This document shows positions 47,687-56,167 of a stretch of 64,000 nt of DNA, piece after piece. Origin of the DNA: Catenovulum maritimum. Lineage in GTDB: Bacteria > Pseudomonadota > Gammaproteobacteria > Enterobacterales > Alteromonadaceae. Within the stretch, counting starts at the first letter, position 1. Each line of letters opens with the position of its first letter. Location: assembly GCF_001050375.1 (NCBI RefSeq), contig NZ_KQ130487.1:62001-126000 (forward strand). Direction: 5' to 3'. The position numbers and the translations under genes are program-made. A model generated the notes under the pieces. The model was not told the origin of the DNA. It saw only the letters and a program-made list of their open reading frames with translations, and made no database searches.

Positions 47687-48749
47687 TGGATTTAACCTTA
47701 GTGTTAATTTGTTTGTCTGAAATAAGTTTATCTATAGTTTGTTTCACAGCTTCAACTGAAATATCTTGCATCAAATCGCTACCTTTAACTCTGGTACCCC
47801 ATTTTAAGTCGGCTGTGGTTTTGCCAAACTGATTGGTCACATGCTGCTGATAAACTTCCACCACGTACTCTAAACAAGTATAGGGGCCAGTGCGTTTAGG
47901 ATTACTATGGGCGTATAGACCAACAACAGGTGTTCCCTGAGTTACCGCCATATGCGCTGGGCCAGTATCAGGTGCTAAAACGACATCCGCTAATTTCAAT
48001 AAAGCCAATAACTGTTTTAAATTCGATTGACCAACTAAATTAACAACGCTTGCATTAGTAAAAGCAGCGATATCACTGGCTAACTCAACTTCCATTTGAG
48101 TTGGTCCACCGGTTAATACAACCTGAAAACCTAAACCTGCCGCATAGTTTGCAATTTCAGCATATCCCTTAGCAGACCAATTCCGTTCAGCTTTACTTGC
48201 TGCCGCGGCGATGACAAAAATCGGAGATTGAGTATTGAGTTGCTGCTTAGCCCAAGTCATATCCGCTTCACTAATAGGTATATCCCAACTAGGCTCAAAT
48301 GGTTCCACCCCAATAGCATGCGCAAAGGCTTGAAAACCTTCTAAAACATGTGGCTGGGCTTGAGCCTGGGTATGTTCATTAACCGCTAAACTATGTAACT
48401 CTTTAGATAAGTGCTTTGGAAAACCTATTTTTCGCTTCGCTTTGATACACATGGCTGCGATATTCGCGCGCAACGCAACCTGCATATGCAGTAACACATC
48501 AAAAGTTTGTGGCAAGTCTCGCTTTAACTTTTTATAAGCTTTAACGCCCTGTTTTTTATCAAAAATTACAAAATTCACACCTGGAAGATCAGCCAATAAC
48601 ATAGCTTCAACTTTACCAAGTACCCAAGTAATTTCAGCTGCTGGATAGTTTTTTTGAATTTGTTGAACCGTAGCAACTGCATGGCATACATCACCAATTG
48701 CAGATAAACGGAGTATACAAATAGATTTAATTGCGGAGTTTGGGGTCAT
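47679..48749 (-). CDS. Glycosyltransferase family 9 (LPS heptosyltransferase-like)
   Basis: 356 residues from the chosen ATG. ICILRLSAIGDVCHAVATV is the GT9 N-terminal motif, VIAAAASKAERNWSAKGYAEIA the nucleotide-side region, and VLAPDTGPAHMAVTQGTPVVGLYAHSNPKRTGPY the conserved donor site. It probably adds an ADP-heptose to the inner core. It resembles WaaC/RfaF relatives, but the exact linkage is not determinable. An ATG at 48785 would add 12 residues and would run into the promoter region of the divergent gene. The gene is divergent from kdkA. Confidence 0.88.
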   Translation of the reverse strand: MTPNSAIKSICILRLSAIGDVCHAVATVQQIQKNYPAAEITWVLGKVEAMLLADLPGVNFVIFDKKQGVKAYKKLKRDLPQTFDVLLHMQVALRANIAAMCIKAKRKIGFPKHLSKELHSLAVNEHTQAQAQPHVLEGFQAFAHAIGVEPFEPSWDIPISEADMTWAKQQLNTQSPIFVIAAAASKAERNWSAKGYAEIANYAAGLGFQVVLTGGPTQMEVELASDIAAFTNASVVNLVGQSNLKQLLALLKLADVVLAPDTGPAHMAVTQGTPVVGLYAHSNPKRTGPYTCLEYVVEVYQQHVTNQFGKTTADLKWGTRVKGSDLMQDISVEAVKQTIDKLISDKQINTKVKSIG

Positions 48750-48804
48750 TTTCGCTAAATAATTCGTTATAATCGCGCTTTTCATCAGCGCCGAGAGCTA
48801 AATT

Positions 48805-49524
48805 TTGCCACAAGTCAGTCGATTAACAAACCGTGAATTCTTAATTAGCTCAGATAATGTAAACTTTTCAATGTCATCTGATTGGTTTTCACCTAGCTAC
48901 TGGCAACAAAATGATGCGGTCACTGGTCAATCGCAAGGACGAAATATTACTTATTTTGTAAAACATCAAGATAAGCAACTCGTACTACGTCACTATTATC
49001 GTGGTGGGCTCATAGGTAAAATAGCCAAAGATGGCTATTTGTATGCTGGCTTAAAGCAAAGTCGAGTTTATAAAGAGTTTGCCTTGCTGGAAAAAATGCT
49101 GGAATTAGGTTTACCCGTACCTAAACCAATAGCGGCTCGACTCGTTAAAAAACTCCATTTATACACAGCTGACATCATAATGGAGCAAATCCCACTCGCC
49201 CAAGATTTGTTTCAAATCTTAAAAGTAAGAGCTTTAACCAAAGATGAATGGATTAACCTAGGCAACACCATAGCTAAATTTCATCAAAATGGTATTTATC
49301 ACGCTGATTTAAATATTCATAATTTAATGATGGATAATACCGGAAAAATTTGGCTAATCGATTTTGACCGTGGGCAAATTAAACCTAACAAAGCGAAATG
49401 GCAAAAATCTAACTTAGAACGACTAAAACGTTCATTAGAGAAAGAAAAATCTAAATATCCTGAGTTTAATTGGCAGGCAAATCAATGGCTGCATTTGTTA
49501 AAAGGATATCAATCACAAGATTAA
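48805..49524 (+). CDS. kdkA: 3-deoxy-D-manno-octulosonic acid kinase
   Basis: 239 residues. RHYYRGGLIGKIAKDGYL, EFALLEKMLELGLPVPKPIAAR, and the kinase-like YHADLNIHNLMMDN and WLIDFDRGQIKP match KdkA, which phosphorylates Kdo at O-4 in the inner LPS core, typical of Haemophilus, Vibrio and Shewanella relatives. The start is a TTG at 48805 preceded by GAGAG; a plus-strand TATAAT about 30 bases upstream (near 48770) could be its -10. Confidence 0.93.
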   Translation: MPQVSRLTNREFLISSDNVNFSMSSDWFSPSYWQQNDAVTGQSQGRNITYFVKHQDKQLVLRHYYRGGLIGKIAKDGYLYAGLKQSRVYKEFALLEKMLELGLPVPKPIAARLVKKLHLYTADIIMEQIPLAQDLFQILKVRALTKDEWINLGNTIAKFHQNGIYHADLNIHNLMMDNTGKIWLIDFDRGQIKPNKAKWQKSNLERLKRSLEKEKSKYPEFNWQANQWLHLLKGYQSQD

Positions 49525-49550
49525 TATCCTCAACCGACTTAGCAAAATTA

Positions 49551-50807
49551 TTAACCTAAAATATTTCGGATGTGATTCATGCTGGAGTGAACGGCGCCTT
49601 GATTCTGCATCACGACTTTATTCGCTGCTAAAGCCGCTTGGTGATAATGATTTTCCGATTTAAACAAATCCATCAAACGTGTTTCAATCGATACTGCTGA
49701 ATCAACATCAAACATAGCCCCAGCTTGCACTAGCATACGACAAATATCTTCACAGTTAACTCTATCAGGCCCCATTAAAATCGGCTTAGATAACGCCGCA
49801 GGCTCTAATGGGTTATGCCCTCCTTTAGCGACTAAGCTCCCACCGACAAAAGCAATATCAGCAATGGCGTAAAAATTAATTAGCTCGCCCATGCTATCAA
49901 TCAACCAAACATGATCAGATTGAGTTACCGCTTGCTGACGACTTCGTCTTTGGTAATTCACATTTTCGCTGTTTAGATACTCTGCGACTTCATCAAACCT
50001 TTCTTTGTGTCTAGGCGCAATCAAGAGTAACGCGTCAGGAATTTGTTTTAATAAAGCCAAATGAGCCTGAACTATGATTTGATACTCACTTGGGTGAACA
50101 CTTGCTGCGATCCATATTGGTCGATTTAATTGATGAGATTGCATCAAATCCAAGGTTTGCTGTGACAAGGTTTGCGGTAATTGGATATCAAATTTTAAGT
50201 TACCGACGGCACTGACTCGATTGACACCAAATTTTTGATAATTTTCAAGATCGTTTTGAGTTTGAGCCGTAATCCAATCAAAACGTAAAAAAGCATGTTT
50301 GAACACACTCCCCCATTTAGCATAATTTCTATAGGACTTATCAGATAAGCGAGCATTCACTAACATTAGCTTGGTTTGCTGCTTTGTTAACGAAGCTAAC
50401 CAATTTGGCCAGATTTCAACCTCAGTAAAAATAGAGCATTTACTATTGAGTTTCCGACTAAAACGATTAACAAAAATGGAGAGGTCAATAGGTGCCATCA
50501 GCTGCAGTACTTGTGTACCAAAAAGCGCATCTATTCGGGTAGCACCAGCAGGCGTCGAGTTTGTAACCAGGATAGAAGAATCAGGATAAGTTTCGATAAG
50601 CTGCTGAATTAATCCAGCAGCTGCATTAACCTCTCCCAAAGAAGCGCAATGTATATGGATGCAAGGCTTATACTGTTTAGGAATAAAACCTAGCCTTTGC
50701 CAAAAGCCACGTTTGTATTGTGGATCTTTTATTATCCGCTTAAGCAGATATAAAAAGACAATAGGTAATAAACAATACCAAACTATTGTGTAAGTAAATC
50801 GATTCAA
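49551..50807 (-). CDS. waaA: Kdo transferase WaaA
   Basis: 418 residues. An N-terminal membrane anchor (about 5-22) and the GT30 motifs [62 protein letters not shown] and [25 protein letters not shown]. It adds one or two Kdo units to lipid IVA. The presence of kdkA nearby suggests a phosphorylated single Kdo as in other KdkA organisms (inference). It overlaps hldE by four bases. Confidence 0.97.
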   Translation of the reverse strand: MNRFTYTIVWYCLLPIVFLYLLKRIIKDPQYKRGFWQRLGFIPKQYKPCIHIHCASLGEVNAAAGLIQQLIETYPDSSILVTNSTPAGATRIDALFGTQVLQLMAPIDLSIFVNRFSRKLNSKCSIFTEVEIWPNWLASLTKQQTKLMLVNARLSDKSYRNYAKWGSVFKHAFLRFDWITAQTQNDLENYQKFGVNRVSAVGNLKFDIQLPQTLSQQTLDLMQSHQLNRPIWIAASVHPSEYQIIVQAHLALLKQIPDALLLIAPRHKERFDEVAEYLNSENVNYQRRSRQQAVTQSDHVWLIDSMGELINFYAIADIAFVGGSLVAKGGHNPLEPAALSKPILMGPDRVNCEDICRMLVQAGAMFDVDSAVSIETRLMDLFKSENHYHQAALAANKVVMQNQGAVHSSMNHIRNILG

Positions 50808-52243
50808 GACTGGCGAATTTTATTAATCACGTTAGTAGTAGAGCAGCCATCAACAAATTCGATTACCTTAACTTCTCCACCGTTATTTAATACAAATTCA
50901 GCACCCACTATAGTGTCGATTGTATAATCACCACCTTTAACTAAAACGTCTGGTTTAACCGCCTCAATTAATTTAGCAGGCGTGTCGTCTCCAGCTTCAC
51001 CGAAAGGTATTACCCAATCAACGGCTCTTAATCCAGTCATGACAGCAGCTCTTTGTGCTAAAGGATTAACTGGGCGTTGTGGGCCTTTTAAGCGAGAAAT
51101 GCTTTCGTCACTATTTAGGCCTAATACCAGTCGATCACCTAATGATCTAGCTTTTTCTAAATAAGTAACATGGCCTGCATGTAAAATATCAAAGCAGCCA
51201 TTAGTGAAAACGATTTTTTCACCCGCTTTTTTAGCAAATTCGATATGTTGTAATACATCATCAAATGGACATTGATAATGTTGACCGTCCCCCATAAGCT
51301 CTTTATTGAACTTAGCAGCTAACTCTTCTGGTCTCACCGTAGCTGCGCCTAATTTAGCAACCACTATACCAGCCGCTAGGTTCGCCATTTTAGCAGCATC
51401 AGGCATACTTAAACCAACCGCCATCATCACAGCTAAAGTCGCAATGACTGTATCACCAGCTCCTGTAACATCACTGACTTCTAGAACTTGAGCTGGCATA
51501 TCATGCTTTTCAGTTGCTGTAATGGCAGACATGCCCTGCTCGCTTCGAGTCAATAAAATAGATTCTATGCCAGCATCAGACATGAGTTTGCGAGCAGATT
51601 GGCAAATGCTTTCTTCGCTGTCAGCAACACCACCGGCTAACTTAAATTCACCTAAATTAGGCGTGATAACGTTGGCACCGCGATACAGTGTTAAATCCAT
51701 TTGTTTTGGATCGATCAAAATCAGTTTGCCTGCAGCATTTGCAGTAGCAATCATCTTTTGAATTTGCTGCAAAGAGCCTTTGTTATAATCCGAAAAAATG
51801 ACAACATCATAGTTATCAACTACTTGTGAAAATTTCTCTGAAAGTAGTTCTGATTGCGCTTGGGTGAAGTTTTCTTCAAAGTCTAATCTAACCACTTGCT
51901 GATGGCGGCTAATAACTCTAAGTTTAGTAATGGTCGGTTTTTCAGCTTGTTCTACTAATTCAGATTGAATCTGCTCAGACTTTAATAACTGAGTTAATCT
52001 TGCACCATTTTCATCTTGACCAATAATCCCGAGTAAACCCACTTTGCCATCTAAATGAGCAATGTTTCGAGCAACGTTTGCAGCACCACCGACTTTATCA
52101 TCGGTTTGTCCAATTTTGACCACAGGAACTGGTGCTTCTGGTGATATGCGTTGTGAATCGCCCATAAAGTAGCGATCTAACATAACATCGCCTACAACTA
52201 AAATTTTAGCCTGAGATAATCTAGAAAAAACTGATAAATCCAT
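50804..52243 (-). CDS. hldE: Bifunctional heptose 7-phosphate kinase / 1-phosphate adenylyltransferase
   Basis: 479 residues. The ribokinase-type domain (1-about 320) has [13 protein letters not shown] and the [14 protein letters not shown] anion hole. The nucleotidyltransferase domain (about 340-479) has [21 protein letters not shown] with the HxGH motif. It supplies two steps of ADP-heptose synthesis for the LPS core. Confidence 0.97.
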   Translation of the reverse strand: MDLSVFSRLSQAKILVVGDVMLDRYFMGDSQRISPEAPVPVVKIGQTDDKVGGAANVARNIAHLDGKVGLLGIIGQDENGARLTQLLKSEQIQSELVEQAEKPTITKLRVISRHQQVVRLDFEENFTQAQSELLSEKFSQVVDNYDVVIFSDYNKGSLQQIQKMIATANAAGKLILIDPKQMDLTLYRGANVITPNLGEFKLAGGVADSEESICQSARKLMSDAGIESILLTRSEQGMSAITATEKHDMPAQVLEVSDVTGAGDTVIATLAVMMAVGLSMPDAAKMANLAAGIVVAKLGAATVRPEELAAKFNKELMGDGQHYQCPFDDVLQHIEFAKKAGEKIVFTNGCFDILHAGHVTYLEKARSLGDRLVLGLNSDESISRLKGPQRPVNPLAQRAAVMTGLRAVDWVIPFGEAGDDTPAKLIEAVKPDVLVKGGDYTIDTIVGAEFVLNNGGEVKVIEFVDGCSTTNVINKIRQS

Positions 52244-52265
52244 TAAAAAAGATGCCTATAAAAAC

Positions 52266-52847
52266 TTATTCTGCCAGAAGTAAATCGAATGCTTCACAAA
52301 CCCAATGCCCCATAAATAAATGAGCCTCTTGAATGCGTGCGGTTTCAGGATGATTAACCACAATTGCTAATTGAGCGATATCTTTAACTAAGCCACCATC
52401 GCGCCCAGTAAATGCAACTGAGTAAGCCCCCATTTCATTTGCTGCTTCTAAAGCTAAATTAACATTAGGGCTTTTGCCCGAAGTTGAAATACCGATGACC
52501 ACATCTTTATTAGAACAAAGTCCCTGTACCTGACGAGCAAAAACTGTATCAAAACCATAATCGTTAGCATGGGCAGTTAAAATAGAAGTGTCAGTAGTAA
52601 ATGCTATCGCAGGTAATGCCCGTCGATCATTCTTAAACCGAACAACAAATTCAGCAGCAAGATGTTGGCTGTCGGCAGCACTACCACCATTGCCAAAAAA
52701 AACAATTTTTCCACCATTATCTATCGCCTGCTTGCATTGCTCCACCAAAGTGAGTAACTGAGGTTTATGAATATCAAGGGTTTTAAATAATTCGATATGA
52801 CGTTCTAAATTTTGCTCGAAGCTTAATGCTAAGTCAGGTTGCGACAT
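52266..52847 (-). CDS. gmhA: Phosphoheptose isomerase
   Basis: 193 residues, SIS domain. FFGNGGSAADSQHLAAEFV, GISTSGKSPNVNLALEAAN and TARIQEAHLFMGHWVCEAFD match GmhA, which converts sedoheptulose 7-phosphate to D-glycero-manno-heptose 7-phosphate. It starts the pathway completed by HldE and GmhB; it is 22 bp upstream of hldE. Confidence 0.96.
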   Translation of the reverse strand: MSQPDLALSFEQNLERHIELFKTLDIHKPQLLTLVEQCKQAIDNGGKIVFFGNGGSAADSQHLAAEFVVRFKNDRRALPAIAFTTDTSILTAHANDYGFDTVFARQVQGLCSNKDVVIGISTSGKSPNVNLALEAANEMGAYSVAFTGRDGGLVKDIAQLAIVVNHPETARIQEAHLFMGHWVCEAFDLLLAE

Positions 52848-53350
52848 AAAGGTTTCTCAACTCAAATTTTGTGATTATTTTATGTAAGAATGAATAAAAT
52901 AAATTATCCGCTAAGCATACTATGCTTTGGCAAATGATTGTAGGCTAGAGAAAAGGAAAATAGCGTTTTTGTTAACGGATAGCACCAAGAGCAATTGCCA
53001 TGACGAATTATTAATCAGTTTTAATGGCTAAGTTGGAATAAAATTAAATAAGAGAAAAAGCTAACAGTGTGAAGGAAGAAAATGCCAGTGAGGTATGGAT
53101 GAGCAATGGCTTTAACGCCTTTTGGAATTAGCCTAAATTCATACGGGATTTTGGCATTTCACTTTACCTATTTGGCTATTACTACTGTTAATAGACTTTG
53201 CAGATTGGCTTTTGATTTTACTAATACCATTTCAAATAATCGAAAGTTATTATCAAGTTAAGTTGGTTATTTTTGACGTAATTGTTTTGTCAAAAAACGA
53301 GTAAATACACCTAAGTAAATGTAGCAGGACTTTTTGGGCGTTATATTTTT
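52848..53350. other. Intergenic region at the left edge of the accessory island
   Basis: 503 bp without a supportable gene. It holds a small palindrome (AAGCATACTATGCTT near 52915) and a degenerate copy of the tRNA-Ser 3' end (53073-53100, listed separately). TAACGCC at 53113 and GGCGTTA at 53337 form a far-apart inverted pair of unclear meaning. Confidence 0.5.
53073..53100 (+). repeat. Degenerate copy of the tRNA-Ser 3' end (possible att site)
   Basis: AGGAAG followed by AAAATGCCAGTGAGGTATGGAT matches the tRNA-Ser 3' end and its flank at 55875-55904 (AGGAAG, two extra bases, then AAAATGGCGGTGAGGCAGGGAT) with four mismatches in 22 bases plus the identical hexamer. Both copies have the same orientation and enclose the toxin-antitoxin and HEPN genes. 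An old integration duplicate or a decayed tRNA gene would both explain it. Confidence 0.5.
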
Positions 53351-53620
53351 CTAACAATCCTCGTAATGCCCACCAATAGCGAAAATATAAATATATTCGT
53401 CATCGAACTTGTAAATTAATCGATCTTTTTGTGAAATTCGTTTCGACCATAACCCAGATAAATTATGTTTTAAAGGCTCTGGTTTTCCTAAACCAGAGCT
53501 AGGGTCTGTTCGCAACATTTCTTTTAAAGTCTTACATAAAGATTTATGTAATTTTTTATCTTTTTCTCTTAGCTGCTCATATACGAGCCAAGTTTTACCT
53601 TCAAAGATTAGTGATCTCAT
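53351..53620 (-). CDS. yoeB: YoeB/Txe-family toxin
   Basis: 89 residues of the RelE-superfamily YoeB type, a ribosome-dependent mRNA interferase. GKPEPLKHNLSGLWSKRI matches E. coli YoeB closely. The catalytic set seems complete: Glu in PEPLK, Arg in KDRLIY, and His-Tyr in GGHYEDC, where E. coli ends RYHY. It overlaps the antitoxin gene by 20 bases. Confidence 0.9.
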   Translation of the reverse strand: MRSLIFEGKTWLVYEQLREKDKKLHKSLCKTLKEMLRTDPSSGLGKPEPLKHNLSGLWSKRISQKDRLIYKFDDEYIYIFAIGGHYEDC

Positions 53621-53873
53621 CTAACTGCTCTTTTGTTGGTTTATAGCCTTGGTTTGTTGTGTGAGTTTTCATCGATTCAGCGATTTGTTTCATTAAACTG
53701 TTACTTTGTAATACATGCAAAGTTTCTTGCTCACGTTCCCAATCATCTGCACTCATTACAACAAAATCGTCACCTGCTCGTCTGGTGACCTTTAATGGTT
53801 GGTGCTCGTTAACGGTTTGCTCAACATAAGATTTTAAATTATCTCTAAATTGATTTACGCTTACGCTATTCAT
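53601..53873 (-). CDS. yefM: YefM/Phd-family antitoxin
   Basis: 90 residues. The N-terminal DNA-binding part (VSVNQFRDNLKSYVEQTVNEHQPLKVTRRAGDDFVVMSADDWE) is typical of the YefM/Phd fold, and the acidic C-terminus would wrap the toxin. Its last seven codons overlap the toxin start. A palindrome with TGTAC ends upstream fits autoregulation. Confidence 0.92.
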   Translation of the reverse strand: MNSVSVNQFRDNLKSYVEQTVNEHQPLKVTRRAGDDFVVMSADDWEREQETLHVLQSNSLMKQIAESMKTHTTNQGYKPTKEQLDEITNL

Positions 53874-53889
53874 AATAAATTAACCCTTT

Positions 53890-53908
53890 TGTACGGCAAT
53901 GTCGTACA
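53890..53908. promoter_or_regulatory. Candidate operator of the toxin-antitoxin operon
   Basis: TGTAC at 53890-53894 and GTACA at 53904-53908 flank a 9-bp spacer, 17 bases upstream of the antitoxin start. YefM-YoeB is known to bind palindromes with a TGTACA core, so this is a plausible autoregulatory site. Confidence 0.55.
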
Positions 53909-54097
53909 TTGTAGTATAAAAAACATAACAAGCCAATTAATAGACGCTGCAGCCGTTTTTACTTAACCTTCTAAGTTGTTAATAAGTGGTTGGCATTAAT
54001 AGAATTTTTAAATTAGTATCATTCTAATTAAAAAATAACGGACGGATTAGAGTTGGTTTGGCCGTTTGATATAAGTTAGATTTCAAAAGGATTTACC

Positions 54098-55486
54098 GTG
54101 AGAATCGAAGAAGAATACAAGAAAACAGGCTACTTCTGGCTGCCAGGAAAGGATAAGAAAAAGATTCCGGGGATACTCTCAATCAATGACGGAGGGAAGA
54201 TAGAATTAGAAATAGTCGGTCATTTCGATGAGAGTATAGAATCTCTAAATGGTAATGATGAAATAGATCGAATCATAGGTCATGTTGAAAAAGGTGGACT
54301 AGTAACTCTCGATTACTGTTTTTATACCAATAAGAACTTCTCGTTTGGTGGTATCTCAAAATCAAAAATTCTAGTCAATAGGGTCTTGAGCGGGGCGGCT
54401 TGGGATCAAGATGAAGCCGTAACTTTTAATACCTTTTCTTTCTCAGTAGATTGCCTAGATGAGTGGGTTGGAATTAGTGGAATAAAAGTAGATAACAACA
54501 GGGAAAGCAAGACGGCTACGATTAGTTACAATCCACCAGAAAAAATAGGCTTCATCTTAGATAATGAAATGAAGCTTGAAATTTCCTTTGCATACACTCT
54601 TCCTGGATTCCCAAACCTAAAAGAAGCAAAGGTTACTCAGCGAACTTATTTTAGGCTTGAATCAGAAGAGTTGCGTGATCTGAACGATTTCATGACTGTT
54701 GCCTTCAAAATTACAAATCTTATGTGCTTTGCCATGGATGAAATTGTTGCCATGAAAAATGTTTCAGCAACGTCATCCGAAATACAACGTGACGGAGGAG
54801 ATGATAAACAATACCCTGTTCCAATCAGCGTCTATTATGAAAGCAATCCATATTCTGAAAAACCGCCCAAAAAAAATTGGCATGATATGCTGTTTACTTT
54901 TGGCTCTATTAAAGATAACGCGCAACAAGTATTCAATAATTGGATTAGTGCTTACGAGTATTTATCCCCCGCATTTGGTTTATATTTCTCAACTAAAACA
55001 GGTGCTCAAAAGTACCTTGATGGTAAGTTTCTTGCTCTAGCACAAGGGCTAGAGACTTACCACAGAAGAACCAGCACAGAAACGCTAATGGAACCAGAAT
55101 CTTTTGAGTTACTGGTTTCCACTGTTCTTGATGGGTGTCCGGTCGAGCATATTGACTGGCTGAAAGGCAGGTTAATGCATGGAAACGAAATAAATCTGGG
55201 CAAGAGATTAAAGAAGATTATTGAGCCATTCAAAGAGCACCTTGGAACAAGTAAAGAAAGAAGTAAGTTATTAAGAAAAATTGTAAATACAAGAAACTAC
55301 TTAACTCATTACAGTGAAAGCTTAGAAGGCGAATCCGCTACGGGAAGAGATCTCTGGATTCTTTGTTTAAAAATGGAAGTTATATTCAACTTGCACTTTT
55401 TGAATGTTGTTGGCTTCACTGATGAAGAAATTAAGGGAGTAGTCGAAAATTGCTATCCACTGAAACGAAACCTACAAGAAACCTAA
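54098..55486 (+). CDS. ApeA-like HEPN-domain defence protein
   Basis: 462 residues. The beta-rich N-terminal half (ApeA_NTD-like; opening YFWLPGKDKKKIPGILSIND and going on to ITNLMCFAMDEIVAM) is joined to a C-terminal helical HEPN domain whose RNase motif R399-x4-H404 lies in TRNYLTHYS. Proteins of this architecture include ApeA, a reported anti-phage abortive-infection protein thought to act by RNA cleavage. The GTG start at 54098 is supported by AAAGGA seven bases before it. It is divergent from the toxin-antitoxin pair and has no partner gene. The family call is by recalled pattern. Confidence 0.75.
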   Translation: MRIEEEYKKTGYFWLPGKDKKKIPGILSINDGGKIELEIVGHFDESIESLNGNDEIDRIIGHVEKGGLVTLDYCFYTNKNFSFGGISKSKILVNRVLSGAAWDQDEAVTFNTFSFSVDCLDEWVGISGIKVDNNRESKTATISYNPPEKIGFILDNEMKLEISFAYTLPGFPNLKEAKVTQRTYFRLESEELRDLNDFMTVAFKITNLMCFAMDEIVAMKNVSATSSEIQRDGGDDKQYPVPISVYYESNPYSEKPPKKNWHDMLFTFGSIKDNAQQVFNNWISAYEYLSPAFGLYFSTKTGAQKYLDGKFLALAQGLETYHRRTSTETLMEPESFELLVSTVLDGCPVEHIDWLKGRLMHGNEINLGKRLKKIIEPFKEHLGTSKERSKLLRKIVNTRNYLTHYSESLEGESATGRDLWILCLKMEVIFNLHFLNVVGFTDEEIKGVVENCYPLKRNLQET

Positions 55487-55886
55487 CACATATGCCCCTC
55501 CCGTTGGTCAATAGGCAATAGTGATCTTTTCGGCAACCTTTCGGTTGTCAAGTCCACGTTAATCAGCAAAATAATCTACTTCGCTTGTCATTTTAGTTGT
55601 GCAGAACAAAAGACGGATTTAAAGCGTTTTCAGCATCAGCTAATTGTTAAACGTTCAGTTGTTATTAATTGAAATATATAAATAGCGAGAAAAAAGGAAA
55701 TTAACGCGAATTGACTTAGACGTACGGAAAATTGAATAAGAAACTTGATAGAAAATTATGCGGTGCTGATCTTTGATTAGGCTTAATTAATTTCATATGA
55801 AGGTAATTTAAGCTGTGTTGTTAATTGATGGTTTTCAATGAAGTAAAAACTAGAAACGCTTTTAAAAATAAACTAGGAAGAGAAAA
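55487..55886. other. Gene-free stretch between the HEPN gene and tRNA-Ser
   Basis: 400 bp. There is no open frame worth calling. A short GGCAACC-TTTC-GGTTGTC hairpin lies near 55540 and may stop the HEPN transcript, though it lacks a T-run. Its right end contains the flank repeated at 53073. Confidence 0.45.
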
Positions 55887-55977
55887 TGGCGGTGAGGCAG
55901 GGATTTGAACCCTGGATACGCTACAAACGTATGCTGGTTTTCAAGACCAGTGCTTTCGACCGCTCAGCCACCTCACC
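55887..55977 (-). tRNA. tRNA-Ser (anticodon UGA)
   Basis: Read on the minus strand: acceptor GGTGAGG pairs with CCTCACC, discriminator G, CCA encoded. The anticodon stem CTGGT/ACCAG encloses the loop CTTGAAA, anticodon TGA. A long variable arm (CATACGTTTGTAGCGTATC) and a T-arm with GGTTCAAATCC confirm a class II serine tRNA. 91 bases including CCA. Confidence 0.95.
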
Positions 55978-56167
55978 ATTATTGCAAATCAGAAGACTCT
56001 ATTTTGCAACGGCGCAAATAATAGTGGCAATACTTTGTGTTGTAAAGCATTAATGTGGCAAAATTCTTATTTTTTTAAAATAAGTATAATAAAATTACGA
56101 TTTGTTGAGTAATGGTCAGAATATTGCAAACTCAGACCTAGGCCGATAACGTAAAAAGTGGAAGACG

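Noticed and set aside
53113-53343. TAACGCC and GGCGTTA as ends of an integron attC site before the toxin-antitoxin genes
   Set aside because: The two boxes are 231 bp apart with no convincing internal L boxes, longer than ordinary attC sites, and no integrase is seen.
55481-55652. ACCTAAC at the HEPN gene end and GTTAAAC downstream as attC core sites
   Set aside because: They fit the short consensus boxes, but the 172-bp interval does not form the extended hairpin an attC needs.
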